From the NCBI RefSeq assembly GCF_910591885.1, contig NC_063272.1, forward strand, positions 15,946,364 to 16,010,363: a stretch of 64,000 nucleotides of DNA. Direction: 5' to 3'. The notes beneath the pieces are model-generated. The model was not told the origin of the DNA. It saw only the letters and a list, made by a program, of their open reading frames with translations, and did not search any database. Positions within the stretch are counted from its first letter, which is position 1. Each line of letters opens with the position of its first letter. The DNA is from Bombus terrestris (lineage: Eukaryota; Arthropoda; Insecta; Hymenoptera; Apidae). The position numbers and the translations under genes were made by a program. This document shows, piece by piece, positions 46,983 to 58,108 of the stretch.

Positions 46983-47240
46983 ATGTCTGGCAGATGTTTG
47001 TATCAACGTGTTGAAGGATTAATCTTGCCTGTTTGTAGAAATTTAGACAAAATTCTTCTCCGACTTTATTTCCCTTTATCTCTTAACTTAGAGACGCCGG
47101 TTATCTCCGTCTTCGTTTCCAAATCATTGCCGATCGTCGACAAGCAGGATATTGGATTTTTCTGTAGTCAAGATGCCTTCGTAGGATCTAGCATATTGCT
47201 AAATCTATCCAAACCTAATATCCTGCGGGAAATCTCGTGA
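46983..47240 (+). CDS. Possible 85-aa open frame
   Basis: The ATG at 46983 opens 85 codons to TGA at 47238-47240. The product has mixed hydrophobic composition, with the middle reading PVISVFVSKSLPIVDKQD, and no definable domain. Codon bias is weak, and no promoter or splice site is apparent. It is one of the few ATG-started frames in this AT-rich stretch. Confidence 0.12.
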   Translation: MSGRCLYQRVEGLILPVCRNLDKILLRLYFPLSLNLETPVISVFVSKSLPIVDKQDIGFFCSQDAFVGSSILLNLSKPNILREIS

Positions 47241-49500
47241 CAGAAATGTCAAAAAATAGAGCGAAGTGAAGCTCCGTAATTTAGAGGCACCGATCGTATG
47301 AGTTCTTCAACCTAATTTCTACTCGACGATAATATCTACTTTCACAGTCCAGCGTGTAATATATTTACATATACTCGTTGCATATTGCGTACATTTTCAG
47401 ATTCGTTTCAAATTTTATCAGTAGAGAAATGATAATCGCGTTTCATTGCAGCATTAATAAGATGTAAAAATGTTTTCTGTATACACATATAACATATTCG
47501 CAGAAAGTTTCTATATTTGCGTTGTAATTACTATTTTATTCTGGATATTTTATCTCCGATTTTCATGGAGATTTATAATTGCAAAATACAAATGATTTTC
47601 ACCGATAGAATTACAAATTACACGTATCACGTTAAAGCCATGATAATGATAATCATAATGAACGCAATATTCCACGGTTTACTTTGAAATGGAACAAACG
47701 ATCCGTATATTAGTTGCCCATCATTTATACCGGTTAATCCTACTGTTCAATGAATATTTGGTCATTTGTCAAAACTTTGCATTTGTTTCGCTCTGTGAAT
47801 TTATCAATCCCTCGAATAGAAAGCATTTATGTTAGCGCAACGTTTGAAAACGTTTGCCAAACGGCAAAATACGCACTTTTGGAAGGTATAATTTGTAGTT
47901 AAAGCGTTCATGGTGTAGCGTTTGCTTAGCTTACTCTCGTTCTCGAATTCATTACCCATTGAGGGTTCGACTGACGAATTTACATTTCAAATGCATGCTA
48001 CAAAATATTTTAAAAACTGTTATTCAGCAGAAATCATGTTAGAAATTTCAAGCTATCGTAAATGTTGATAACAATTCTTTTCTAAATTATTTGATTCAAA
48101 CGAATTCATTTAAAAACCTATTAAAAAATTGTAATAATTTAAAAATTCTTATTGAAAAATTGATTTAAAAATAAAATCCCTAAATAGGGTTTGCAATAAG
48201 AAATCCAGAAGTTCTAATAACAGTAAAAATTACATCCTAAAGTCAAGAATTTAAATGAAACGGAACTACAGAGCGTACGGGAAAATCTCGACGGTGCAAA
48301 TCGCAATCTTGCCATTCGATGCATCGAAGGTGATTGCCAGAAAGTTCGATCGATCTTAATGGGCTTCTCAAAGGCGAGCGTACGCAAATACGCGATCCAA
48401 TCGCAAATAATACGGAAAGCTCGCTGAATTACGTTGGTGACGATGACACGATGACTATGCCGATTTGATAAAGTGGATAGAGTGTCACCTCTTATCGAAC
48501 GATGTAGATTCATCCATCAAATGCATAGCTGGTAAACAACATTCTGCCGACAGTTCAGAAGCGTTTGCCGGTTGATCGTATAGGCAGCGTGTAGAAACTC
48601 CTCCCACACGCTGATATATCTACATAATTCATGAATCTCTTCAGAAACACCTCGACAGATACCCGTTGGTGGGTCACGTAGCTTCGGGAGAGCGGAACTC
48701 GCGTCAGCTATCTGATTATCGGAAAACGTCGTGGGAAAGCACCTTTGAAATTGTAGTAGAATTAACCCTAGAAATTTTATTTGATTCTCCTTGTATCGAG
48801 ATCAACGTGTTGCGCGTATTTTTCGCAGAAATGCTGTTCCATCGAAAGTGCCTGTAAAATCCAAATATTGTTATATTTCATGGAAGATTTAATTAAAAGC
48901 ATAGTATTGGAAGTATAGCATTTTAAGGATAGTGGATAGCAATGATAATATTAAAGGACTGCCTATCTGTTTGGTTATTTTTGATAGACTCGAGACAATC
49001 GTGCAGATGAACACGAATATTGATGGAATGTGGCATATATTCAGATAAGATTATATAAGAACGCGTGACAAGGAATGAGGGAGGGAATTGTGTCGTGACG
49101 TTCTCGTAGGTACATTATAGTTATATCGATGAATTTTTTATTTCCAGGGATAATTACAAGTTTCAGTATAATTACCTCTAACGACGAAATTATGGGTGTG
49201 AAGATAGGGAAGTAAACATTTTGAAGAACTTGTCTGTATACTGACGAATAATTTTCATGCAATACCTACTTGTTTCTATATTATATAAACTTACATGTGT
49301 ATTCTTAATGAATTATTATGAAATTCTTCTTTATAATTCTTTATTTTTCGTTGGATTTTCAATCTGCGTCCGATATTCAAGTTGTTATTATGCGAACAAT
49401 GTACTTGTTCTATTTCCAAATGTATCACACGCACGTAAAAGTGGCTACGATCAAAGTAGTACGATTACCCGTTTTCCTGATCTTTCGGTTAAATTTTTGT
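47241..49500. other. AT-rich noncoding sequence
   Basis: At 47838-47870 the phrase AACGTTTG recurs and forms TTTGCC-AAAC-GGCAAA. The patch 48210-48680 is slightly CpG-richer, with short frames on both strands. Nothing else is seen. Confidence 0.5.
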
Positions 49501-49508
49501 TCTCTTTC

Positions 49509-49820
49509 TCATTCGAATGCGTGTAGCGAACGCGGGCAGCTCCAGCTGCGATGAAGACATTTTCTACGACATCTGCGAATAAATGCGCGGTAAGCTTTAA
49601 TATTCTCGGGGGAAAATTTTTCGCGAGACCGGTACCTCTCTGTTAAGATTTCCACCCGAATCCTGGAGTAGGACACGAACTTAATCCCGCGGGAAACGAC
49701 GCGCCATCCATTTCGACGCCTCGTTTCAGAGGCACGCCTCTCTTTCGGTATCACTTCGTAAGGTCTCGAGAACAGCCCTCTTTTTTTCCCTTGAAATTCT
49801 CTTTCAACTACGAGATCCAT
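49509..49820 (-). CDS. Hypothetical 103-aa basic open frame
   Basis: On the minus strand the frame is open from 49844 and has its first ATG at 49820, ending in TGA at 49509-49511. The product is strongly basic, with Arg clusters throughout (for example REKFSPENIKAYRAF then RRCRRKC). Codons are purine-biased at position 1. It has no hydrophobic segment. It occupies a CpG-rich block (49500-49860) in AT-rich surroundings. No acceptor or promoter element is clear, and no family is recognised. Arg richness may partly reflect CGA/CGN-rich composition. Confidence 0.25.
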   Translation of the reverse strand: MDLVVEREFQGKKRGLFSRPYEVIPKERRASETRRRNGWRVVSRGIKFVSYSRIRVEILTERYRSREKFSPENIKAYRAFIRRCRRKCLHRSWSCPRSLHAFE

Positions 49821-49844
49821 ACTCCTGCAGCGTTCCACGGTGCC

Positions 49845-50495
49845 TTAACGAGCGCTTTCTTTTCACCAAGTGAAAAAGAGAGAAAGGGGGATGGGGAACA
49901 AGCAATAACGAGGGCTATCGAAAAGTCGCAGTTATGGGCGCAATTAAATCTACGACTCGATTGAGCTTGATTATACTAGAAATTTGTCAATTACAACATT
50001 TCCAATGGCACGCGAAAGTTCGATGAGACATGGCAACACAAATGATTGATTAATAGGCACAGAATAATTTACGAAATGTAATGTGTATTTTACTGTGGCT
50101 ATTTCAAATTGGTATTGGGTGTTGTTTTTGATGCGGACTTTCGTACAAGATTGGATGTTAAATGTTTTATATGATATACATATTTGAGTAACCTAGTGCT
50201 GACAGTTTTTGTTTTTTTTTTTTTTCTATTCATTGCTATGAACTCCTAAATATTTGGAATATCGTTCAACATAATAATAAATAAAATTATTCATAACAAT
50301 TTTATCTATTTGGAGACATTTTTGAGCAAAAAGTATTCGAAGATTAAACAATGCTGAGCTATCTTCTTCTTAAATTCTTAAATTCTTTGGAACGTACGTA
50401 TAAATTCCAAATGTTAAATTTCTAGGTACTACGAAACACGTAATGATTTCAAATTTCTGATCGATAGTGTAGCTGCCTGTATAAAATTTGGTATC
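49845..50495. other. AT-rich noncoding sequence with poly-T
   Basis: Contains a T14 run (50212-50225). Nothing else is supportable. Confidence 0.6.
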
Positions 50496-50500
50496 CCTTA

Positions 50501-50848
50501 TTAACGTCCTTTCACGAGAGAACGCGAAATGCGAGATATCTCGCAATGCATTTGTAACGAGCAATGTCTTAATACGTGGTAATAGCGTAGCAACGTACAC
50601 CAAGTTTCGTTAGAGCAAGATTCATCGGCGGCGGTGAATGCAGATCGCGGAATCGTGTAACAGTGAAATTGGAGCGTGGCTCGGTCGATCGATAGCGCGA
50701 GCCACGCTTGGAAACGTTTTTCACGGAGGAAAAACGAGGAGGGACAATTCCGGATGAACGAGATGGACGATTCATTCCACGACGTACCGACGTCGACATT
50801 AATAACGTCCCCGAACGTTTGTCTAATGATCCCGAAACGTTCCGCCAT
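50501..50848 (-). CDS. Hypothetical 115-aa open frame with good Kozak
   Basis: The minus strand is open for 154 codons (50962 to TAA at 50501-50503). The first ATG, at 50848, sits in CGACAAATGGCG, close to the insect translation-start consensus. The predicted product begins MAERFGIIRQTFGDVINVDV, is mixed alpha/beta in composition, and has two N-glycosylation-like sequons (NESS, NETW) and no clear membrane span. Codon bias is strong. The complementary plus frame (50696-50920) is codon-aligned and also open, but lacks an ATG at its start. No family is recognised. It is among the better single-exon gene candidates here. Confidence 0.3.
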   Translation of the reverse strand: MAERFGIIRQTFGDVINVDVGTSWNESSISFIRNCPSSFFLREKRFQAWLALSIDRATLQFHCYTIPRSAFTAADESCSNETWCTLLRYYHVLRHCSLQMHCEISRISRSLVKGR

Positions 50849-50962
50849 TTGTCGGGCCTGCAATTTAATCGGCGAACAGCTCGTGGCCTGTCGATCGAGC
50901 CGTTCCTTTCGATTCGTTAATGGTGTGTTGTTACTGTCGATTACACAGTTGCAACGCGATTC

Positions 50963-53800
50963 TCATAGCTTTCGTTCAGCTTTGCTTCGTTGCTATTCAT
51001 TGGGGAATTAGGGACGTCCATTGATAAATTGGCGTTATCCACGGAAGGAACGTGGTAATTCAAGTATTCGAAGATCTTAAGTTGCAAAACAGTGATTATC
51101 TTCGAAATACGCGCTATGCGGGTAATCGGGCGAAGCAAAAAAGAAAGTTCGTAATGCTGTCTGATTGAGGAAACTTCGTTTAAGCGGGTAAATGCATAAA
51201 ATTAGTTAGATGTTCCGTAGAGTAAGTTCAAAGGAATATTGGTGTATACAGGGTGCTGCAGAAAGTTTGATACAAGCAAAAGAAGAAACGAATAGTGTGA
51301 TATAAAGTTTGAAATCGCAAGAGTGGAATAAAAATTTGTTCACTTGGGGTTTACCTTCGAGGAATCGCTAGAGGATATCTTCTTGAAAGTTCTGTTAGTT
51401 CATTCGTTAAACGATCTAGCTAAAATCAATGGTACATTTAAAGTGATAAACGATTATAGAACACAGGTTCGAGACTGGTTTATTCTTGAATGTGTAAATA
51501 AGCTGATTTGCATGTTTTATGATTGCTGATTAGAAATAATGGACAGTCCTCTACGTAGGTCGTTATACCAAATATAGCAGCTATGGATTAGCTTAGGGTG
51601 TATTCTTTTTGCGAGACTTGTAATTCAACATTAATGAACTCACATGACAAATATTCTATAATTAAATATTGGCTCTAGATAGCACAGGGAGCCTTGTAAG
51701 TTTACATGGGTAAGGGAAAAAGGAAAACGAACCGACAATCATATTCGTATTTATATTCGTATTCGTATATTTTTAATTGAAAGCTGTTATCTTTGAACGT
51801 CGAATTCTATAAATTACACAATTTATGTTTCATATCAAAATTGCTATAATATTACCGATTAATTATGACATTGGTCTCAAATATCTATTATAATTGTATT
51901 GATTACACATCTCAAAATCAACGGTTTTTAAAATATCTCATTAACGATGTATATGTGTTCTAATTATTGCCCGTTGTTACTCGCTTTTAGCCAAATAAAG
52001 AGGATGTTTAATGTCAGGGGCTGTAATAAAAATACGATGCATGATGCATGTGGGACAGGCTTCTAAAAATTGCCGGGTTTAGCTGAATGAAAGGAGCTTA
52101 GTTGAATGAAAGACGATATCTCGTAACCGGGAGAACTGATACAAAAACGTAAAAAACTGTAAGCTCGTGACACGAGCTAGGGCTCGTGAGCTTCCTCTCT
52201 CGAGGTTAATACGTGTTCGTTTCACGCACGCGGTGCACACGCATGCTGCTAGTCCGCGGTGATTCAACCCGATGCGATGAGGCATAAAAAGATTACACCG
52301 CGGAAACACGTGGCGTCGCTGGCCACTTTTTACGCTTCCGCATAGGAAGTGTCGGAACATAGGATACAGAAACGTATGGACCCATATGTTGCCGTTCCCC
52401 CTTCGTCCCTCCGAAATTTCGCAATTTCTTTATCGGTTGCTGAATTAACGATTATCGATACGGCAAATACCAGCGGAAAGTTCGATCCGAGAAGAAGTTG
52501 AATAGCTACCGATTTAGTGAAAGGTGATAAATCACCGAGTTGGCAATTTACGATTTTAAGATTTCCACCTACTTTTAAACTCTTTTACTCGTTAATCCTT
52601 CGTATTTCGAAAATTTTGAAGATCGATCATATTTTTGAACTAATGGTTGTTAAAACTAAAAGTTTTGCGTCAGCAAGAAAATGAATGGGAATAAATTACT
52701 TCGATTCACACGACTGGGGCAAATAACGATTTTCAGGTTATTGATATCAAATATTACCGTTGGAGTTGTTATCGTTATTCTTTTACTGAAATTTTTACTC
52801 TAGCTGCTTGCAAGCTGATTAAACGACGCATCTTTCGAGTAAAAATATTTCTACAATTCTTAAAATACACGCAATGCGTATAATCTTGCCAATAAATAAC
52901 GATAGTTCTAGAAATTCAAATAAGCCATATTATCTGTATGTCTATCATTTAGCTCATTTACGCAAAACAATGATTATTAGTCAACAAATAAAAAATACGC
53001 AAAAAGTTTTTGATTCATAGAAGCATTTTAATATAGATACTGTTATTGCCCAATACCATTATAGACATGTGGGGTTGTAATATTAACTTTAATATAAAAA
53101 AGAAGAAAGTATTTATAAGTTGAATATTTTTACAAAAATAAACGTAAAGAAGTTTAGTTGTCCATGAAACGTGTCGACGCTTGAACTTTGTCAGTGTAAA
53201 ATTAGCACGTCATTTCGTGCAGCAGGCGCAGAGTAGAATGCACAGGTTGTGTCCTATCCCCAACAATTTACATCTTCATCAATCTCCCTAAACCAGGTAC
53301 GCGCGTGTACATCATTCAAAGCGGTTTACCGTAATCTTTAGCTACAGACATCCATTATTACCCTTATCGATTACCTTACGATACCTCACGGCCACTCTAC
53401 ACGTTCCCACACGCTGATAATACTTTTGTCGACAAATCGTTACAACCCCCTTGAAGCGGAATCAATGCTTTATACCTTTGCGAGAAATTCGAAGATCCAA
53501 AATTCACAGAAGCCAAATAAGCACAAGTGTTATCACAGAAAGCACCATACTTTGGATATTTTATGTATTTTTTAAAAATCCGCTGTCCAGTCGTTACAAT
53601 TACACGATTGCTCATCGCTCGATGCACCGTTTGCCTTGATCGCAGGAAACCAACGACCGTTTACATACTCGCGCAACCCTTCCATGAAACGAAGCGAAAT
53701 AAAAGGACCATCGAATGGAAGGGTGCGATAGAGCTGATTCGTATTCCGAGTATATATTTAAAGAAACTAAAAGCAGTTCCTCGTGTTTCATTCAAACCCC
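50963..53800. other. AT-rich noncoding sequence
   Basis: This includes TACAGGGTGCTGCAGAAAG at 51247-51265, resembling a DNA-transposon terminus without a detected partner. There is a (TATTCG)n-like run at 51739-51768 and a CpG-richer patch at 52130-52420. Frames at 52079-52360 and 53397-53627 lack bias. Confidence 0.5.
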
Positions 53801-53810
53801 TGCGTAGATC

Positions 53811-54044
53811 TCAAGCCCCGTTTTCGTTCTTTCTTCGTCTGTCTTCCTCCGTTTCGTATTTCGTGAGACATCGTGTCGCGCTGTACGTTCCAACACTTTT
53901 GTGTACACGGCACGGTAAAGGCAGGACAGCGTGCGATGCAAATAGGAGCAGAAAGGATTGGGGTAAGATCGAGGTGGAAGCTGAGAAATTCAATTTCCAT
54001 CCTTGAACAGGCTCGCTCGCTTTCACCCATCCTTTCTCGCTCAT
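53811..54044 (-). CDS. Possible 77-aa open frame
   Basis: The minus-strand frame is open from 54191, with the first ATG at 54044 and TGA at 53811-53813. The product starts MSEKGWVKASEPVQGW, has one hydrophobic stretch around residues 27-42 (PQSFLLLFASHAVLPLP) and ends in a charged tail (ETEEDRRRKNENGA). The open part upstream of the ATG also looks protein-like. A 159-codon plus frame (53527-54006) and other frames overlap it, so the block may be compositional rather than coding. Unrecognised. Confidence 0.2.
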   Translation of the reverse strand: MSEKGWVKASEPVQGWKLNFSASTSILPQSFLLLFASHAVLPLPCRVHKSVGTYSATRCLTKYETEEDRRRKNENGA

Positions 54045-54191
54045 ACTTTCGACGATCGTCGTAGGCCTCGTCCTCGAGTAGTCCTCTTCTCGTTTATATA
54101 GCCGGTTTTTAATTTGCAATGTAGTCGAGGGTAGCTTTGAAAATTGGATTGTACGGCGTGAATTTACTCGCTGAAATCTATTTCCTTGCAA

Positions 54192-55560
54192 AACTTTGTA
54201 ATTGTAAGGTACGTTACGACTTTATAATCAAGTAAATTTTTCTGTACTTTTTAATGCAGTTTGTATTTGGATTGGTTTACGGTTATTGAAAACAATTCGA
54301 TAATATGATAATATGAGAATTCGGTAATACGAAAGATCCATAGTACAAGGACTCGTTTCTTCCGATTGGGACAGCAAATCCATCAAGTGCAATAAGTTAG
54401 GCTGACCTGTTGCACACACTTCTTTCCATGTGAAAATAGACGCAACTGCGATCTTATTCGAAGAATCGAGGGTTACTGGTTTTTATGACGCACATTGAAT
54501 ATTTATGCGAATTATGTCCAGATATATAGACTCTGATTACGGGCTACGCTGCTTTACGACTCCGTGTGGAACAATATCTCCGAAGGCTATCTAAAAGTAA
54601 GTGTATCGATTTACGTATTACGTAGTACGACAGGAAGGAAGTGCTCTTGTGTCTTCCCTGGGTAAATACGAGCCTTCCGATTGGATATGGATTTTTCCAG
54701 CACGTGACAGATCACAATGCTACTACATTATTGGAATTGCATCCGTTACTCCTCATTCGAGGGATTCCGATATTTGCGGTAATGATTTATAGCCAGACAT
54801 GCGATATGCGTTAAAGGACAGTCAGGAAGAAGGTCGTTAATTTTACGAAATCTCGAACAAGAAAAATAGAATCACGGTTTAGTCGATTGACCACGTTCAG
54901 CAGGGAACCTTGGATGATTACGTAGATAGGAGGACACTATCTCATAAAATACTACACTGAATGATATTATGTCCTGTCCTTCGTTCCATGTTATATGATT
55001 CGTTTTGTGGACTAACTAGATCTTTGAAATTTAAATATAACAAGATATAGCACGTACTTGAAGATGTTCGCAGAATCTGATTTATGATCATCTTGAGAGA
55101 ATTTCCTGTTCTTGCGAGCGAAACGTATCTACGCTTTTAAGAAATTGAAATCATTTAAATTAATCTTGTATCCTTCAAGTACTCGTTAGAGTATACAAAT
55201 TTACACTTTGCCGGAGGCAAAGTCTCGTTAAAAATACTAATCCATCGTTGAAACAATTTTTCGCAGATAGCGCGCAATTTCGTCGACGAGGTTACATCAC
55301 GGAGGAATAGAGAAGCAGCAGAGTGGGAGGGATACACGAGTGCCTTTATTACCCTCATTTTAAAGCTCAATCGCAAAGTGGCTGCTCGCGTCGTCGCTGC
55401 TTTTTTGCCGCCTCCACCGGTGACGCGATTTCTCTCGTGAAATTTTATGAACAGAGGCAGCAGCTTTTATGATGCTTAAGCTCGATGGATAATACACGAC
55501 GACGATGACAGGGGGTTGCTTCGCCCTTTTCCTTAAGTAGACAAGGGTCCACGACCCTGC
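54192..55560. other. Noncoding sequence
   Basis: AT-rich to 55250, then CpG-richer (55250-55560) with overlapping short frames on both strands. A donor-like AAAA/GTAAGT is at 54598-54603, with no exon anchored. Confidence 0.5.
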
Positions 55561-55561
55561 A

Positions 55562-55840
55562 ATGACATACACGCAAGAACGCGTACGCCCCTTCTTCTTT
55601 CATGCCGCGGAATGCCTTTCCAGCCCTTTTTCCCGGGATGAATCATCGCGTGGAAAGCCTACGGAAACGCTCTCGAGTGCTATCTTGTTCGACAATGAGA
55701 CGAAAAAGCGGACCGCTGTTTTCATTGCGATTACGTGGTCCATTTGTCTGAACGTTTTGACTGATGTCTGCGAATACATCGAAATGCATCGAAAAATCCA
55801 TTTGCTGGTAGAGGACCGTATGTTGATTCAATCGGGATAA
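55562..55840 (+). CDS. Hypothetical 92-aa open frame
   Basis: A true ATG at 55562 in CCTGCAATGAC opens 92 codons to TAA at 55838-55840. Codons are strongly purine-first. The middle of the product (about residues 51-72, TAVFIAITWSICLNVLTDVC) could be a single membrane span, followed by a charged C-terminus. The minus frame at 55643-55867 is codon-aligned and also open, so strand is not settled by codon bias. It lies at the 3' side of a CpG-rich block. No family is recognised, and no splice or poly(A) signal is obvious. Confidence 0.28.
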   Translation: MTYTQERVRPFFFHAAECLSSPFSRDESSRGKPTETLSSAILFDNETKKRTAVFIAITWSICLNVLTDVCEYIEMHRKIHLLVEDRMLIQSG

Positions 55841-57760
55841 GCCTTTTTTTGAGGTAAATAGGTGCAAACAGAAATTGTTTGGTCAATGGAATTTATTTAG
55901 TAAACTGGAATGCTTAACACTTTTTATAAGATTGATAAGTATACTTATGTGAAAACTGAACATTTTGTTTTCCTCAAGAGAGAAACTGTTTCTATATATC
56001 TATGAATTTTTATTTACACAGTGGCCTTATTCACCTTTCCGATTTTGTCTCGGCGAAAATAAAGCTGAAAAAGAGATACTATCAGTGTCGCTGTGCTGAC
56101 GTCAGAGTGCAAAGAGTTAATATATTTGAGGTCGATAGAACTACATATTACAATATCTGGCCAAAATAGCTGGCAATATATGTATTTTCATAGATATATT
56201 TTATTTTAATATAACATTATAATACTACATATATTTTATCGAACATAACGCGCAGTATAGTATAAAATCATATATCAAGTTATATCGATGTATTTACCTA
56301 TTTGATTATCGATTACTAAAAGTAATTGAATTCGGTTTGCACGAATGGTCAATACAAATATAATGATCGATGCGTTAATGTAATTGCAAGAATATATGAT
56401 CGAAAAGCGAAACCACGGAGAATTAATTGGAAGTTTGAAGCGCCAAGGAAGCTAAAGAAATTCGTGTTATAATTTGTATTATAATTCAAATGTTTAATGT
56501 CCCTTTAGCATACTCATGAGAATACAAAATCTAATTAGAAGATCGTTAGAACGTTAGTCCGATATTCTCGCGTAAATTATGGAATCAGATAGTATTTAAT
56601 CATTCGTGATTCGTCTCGTATTCCCAATGATGGAGTTATCGACCCTTCGATATCATTTCCGTCGATATGTCCAAGTATTAATTACCGATTCCTCGAGTAA
56701 TAATAATTAATCCAAGGGCGGCCAGGGGTGTTCGTGGCGTTCGCTAATTGAAATATACGGGCTCGTAATGTTCCAATTACTACTATCCAGATAAAGTTCC
56801 TTAATTAGAACCATCTGACCCAGCTACGTTGGGAACTATTATCGAAGTAAGGACGTCGGAAAACCACCGTTTCACAACGACGAATCGATACTCGATTTTC
56901 TCAAAACGACGTGCAAATTCACACAGACGCGTCCAACACGTGAATCATACACGATATCCCTTTGAATTTGGTCGAATAATTCACCACGTCCTTGGCACGT
57001 TTCGCTATTTCCCACGTAGGAATTTCAACTTTATTCGTGCGTGTGTACGTTTGACTGGTGTGGGCGTGCAGTCGCGTGTCCTCAGGCACGCTCAGGTCAC
57101 AATTACGAACGCGGTGGATCGTGACTGCAAATACGACTCCATGGTACGGGCACCACGCACGATGGATGAGTAGTTCGATGAGTCATAGTTGCGTAGGGAC
57201 CACCAGAGACCTTCGAGTCTCAGTAACCCATGCTGTTTCGGCGTGTTGGTCCGATTAACACGTTGACTTCCACGGTGGTCATCGGTGATCTATGTTACCA
57301 CATGCTTCAGGATGATTAAAACAACTTGAATTTCATAGATTAGTAAATTTCCAACAATGAGAGTGATTCAAATAACATTTTCCATAGCAAAATATATAAT
57401 ATAAAATTCACAATCAACAGCAATGTGATTTCGCTTCGGCGGCAGCGAGGAAAAAGTTTTCGCTTACCAGTGAGCCAATATGACAAATTTTTTAGGTGCT
57501 TTTTAACCATTTTTAACGTTCCTATTAATACTAGGTGATGGTTACGAGTAATATTAATAACTATTTTTTTCGGTGGCTGCCTATAATCTACTGTATCAGA
57601 CGTATGCGCCTGGCGCTTATATGAAATCCCATCCTCAGATGGTTTGGATCAAAATCATCGTGTTGCATCGGTGTCTCTAACCGATCGTCGAAACCACAGA
57701 TGAAAACCACGAATCATCCCTGTTGCCTTACACTAATAAGAAGAAACGAGGTGGATCGAT
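55841..57760. other. AT-rich noncoding sequence with one GC-richer block
   Basis: Contains a perfect CRE TGACGTCA at 56097-56104. The block 56820-57260 is CpG-richer and has a 114-codon plus frame without an ATG start plus a donor-like ATCGAA/GTAAGG at 56847. I do not call a gene. The remainder is AT-rich. Confidence 0.45.
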
Positions 57761-57808
57761 TGATACGGGATTAATAATGATGGCTGGACGTGTGAGATAC
57801 TGTTGAAC

Positions 57809-58108
57809 ATGAATCTTGCCGAGTTTAATCTCGTCGCACGGGAATTGATGGCCTTCTTTCAATTATCTACCGTCGACTCGTTAGAAAGCTCTACCGCGGT
57901 GCTATTTGTTTTCGTTGCTTCCTGCGGATTCATGTGGCTAGCTCTATTTGTTTGCATAGAACATCGCGGTTTCTCGGGAAGATTGAATCGATTTCTAGCG
58001 TTTTTGCTTATCTGTCTAGAGATCCAATTTACTCATACGGATGTATTCATCGAGCTGAAATTTATTCGTAGAAATTTTCATTTAATCTTGCTTGCTTGCT
58101 TTTTCTAA
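57809..58108 (+). CDS. Hypothetical 99-aa membrane-type open frame
   Basis: The frame is open from 57764, with the first ATG at 57809 and TAA at 58106-58108. The product has a plausible N-terminal soluble segment (MNLAEFNLVARELMAFFQLS). Then come a long hydrophobic stretch (about residues 30-53, SSTAVLFVFVASCGFMWLAL onward) and a second one (about 64-73, FLAFLLICLE), separated by a short basic loop, so it reads like a two-span membrane protein. T-rich sequence tends to produce such hydrophobic frames by chance, which lowers confidence. No homologue is recognised. Confidence 0.22.
   Translation: MNLAEFNLVARELMAFFQLSTVDSLESSTAVLFVFVASCGFMWLALFVCIEHRGFSGRLNRFLAFLLICLEIQFTHTDVFIELKFIRRNFHLILLACFF

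Noticed and set aside
53527..54006. 159-codon plus frame
   Set aside because: The start is not ATG in good context, codon bias is poor over the first half, and it competes with better-biased minus frames.
56829..57173. 114-codon plus frame with internal GTAAGG donor
   Set aside because: It has no ATG near its start and an acceptor could not be placed. His/Arg/Thr richness matches the CpG-rich composition.
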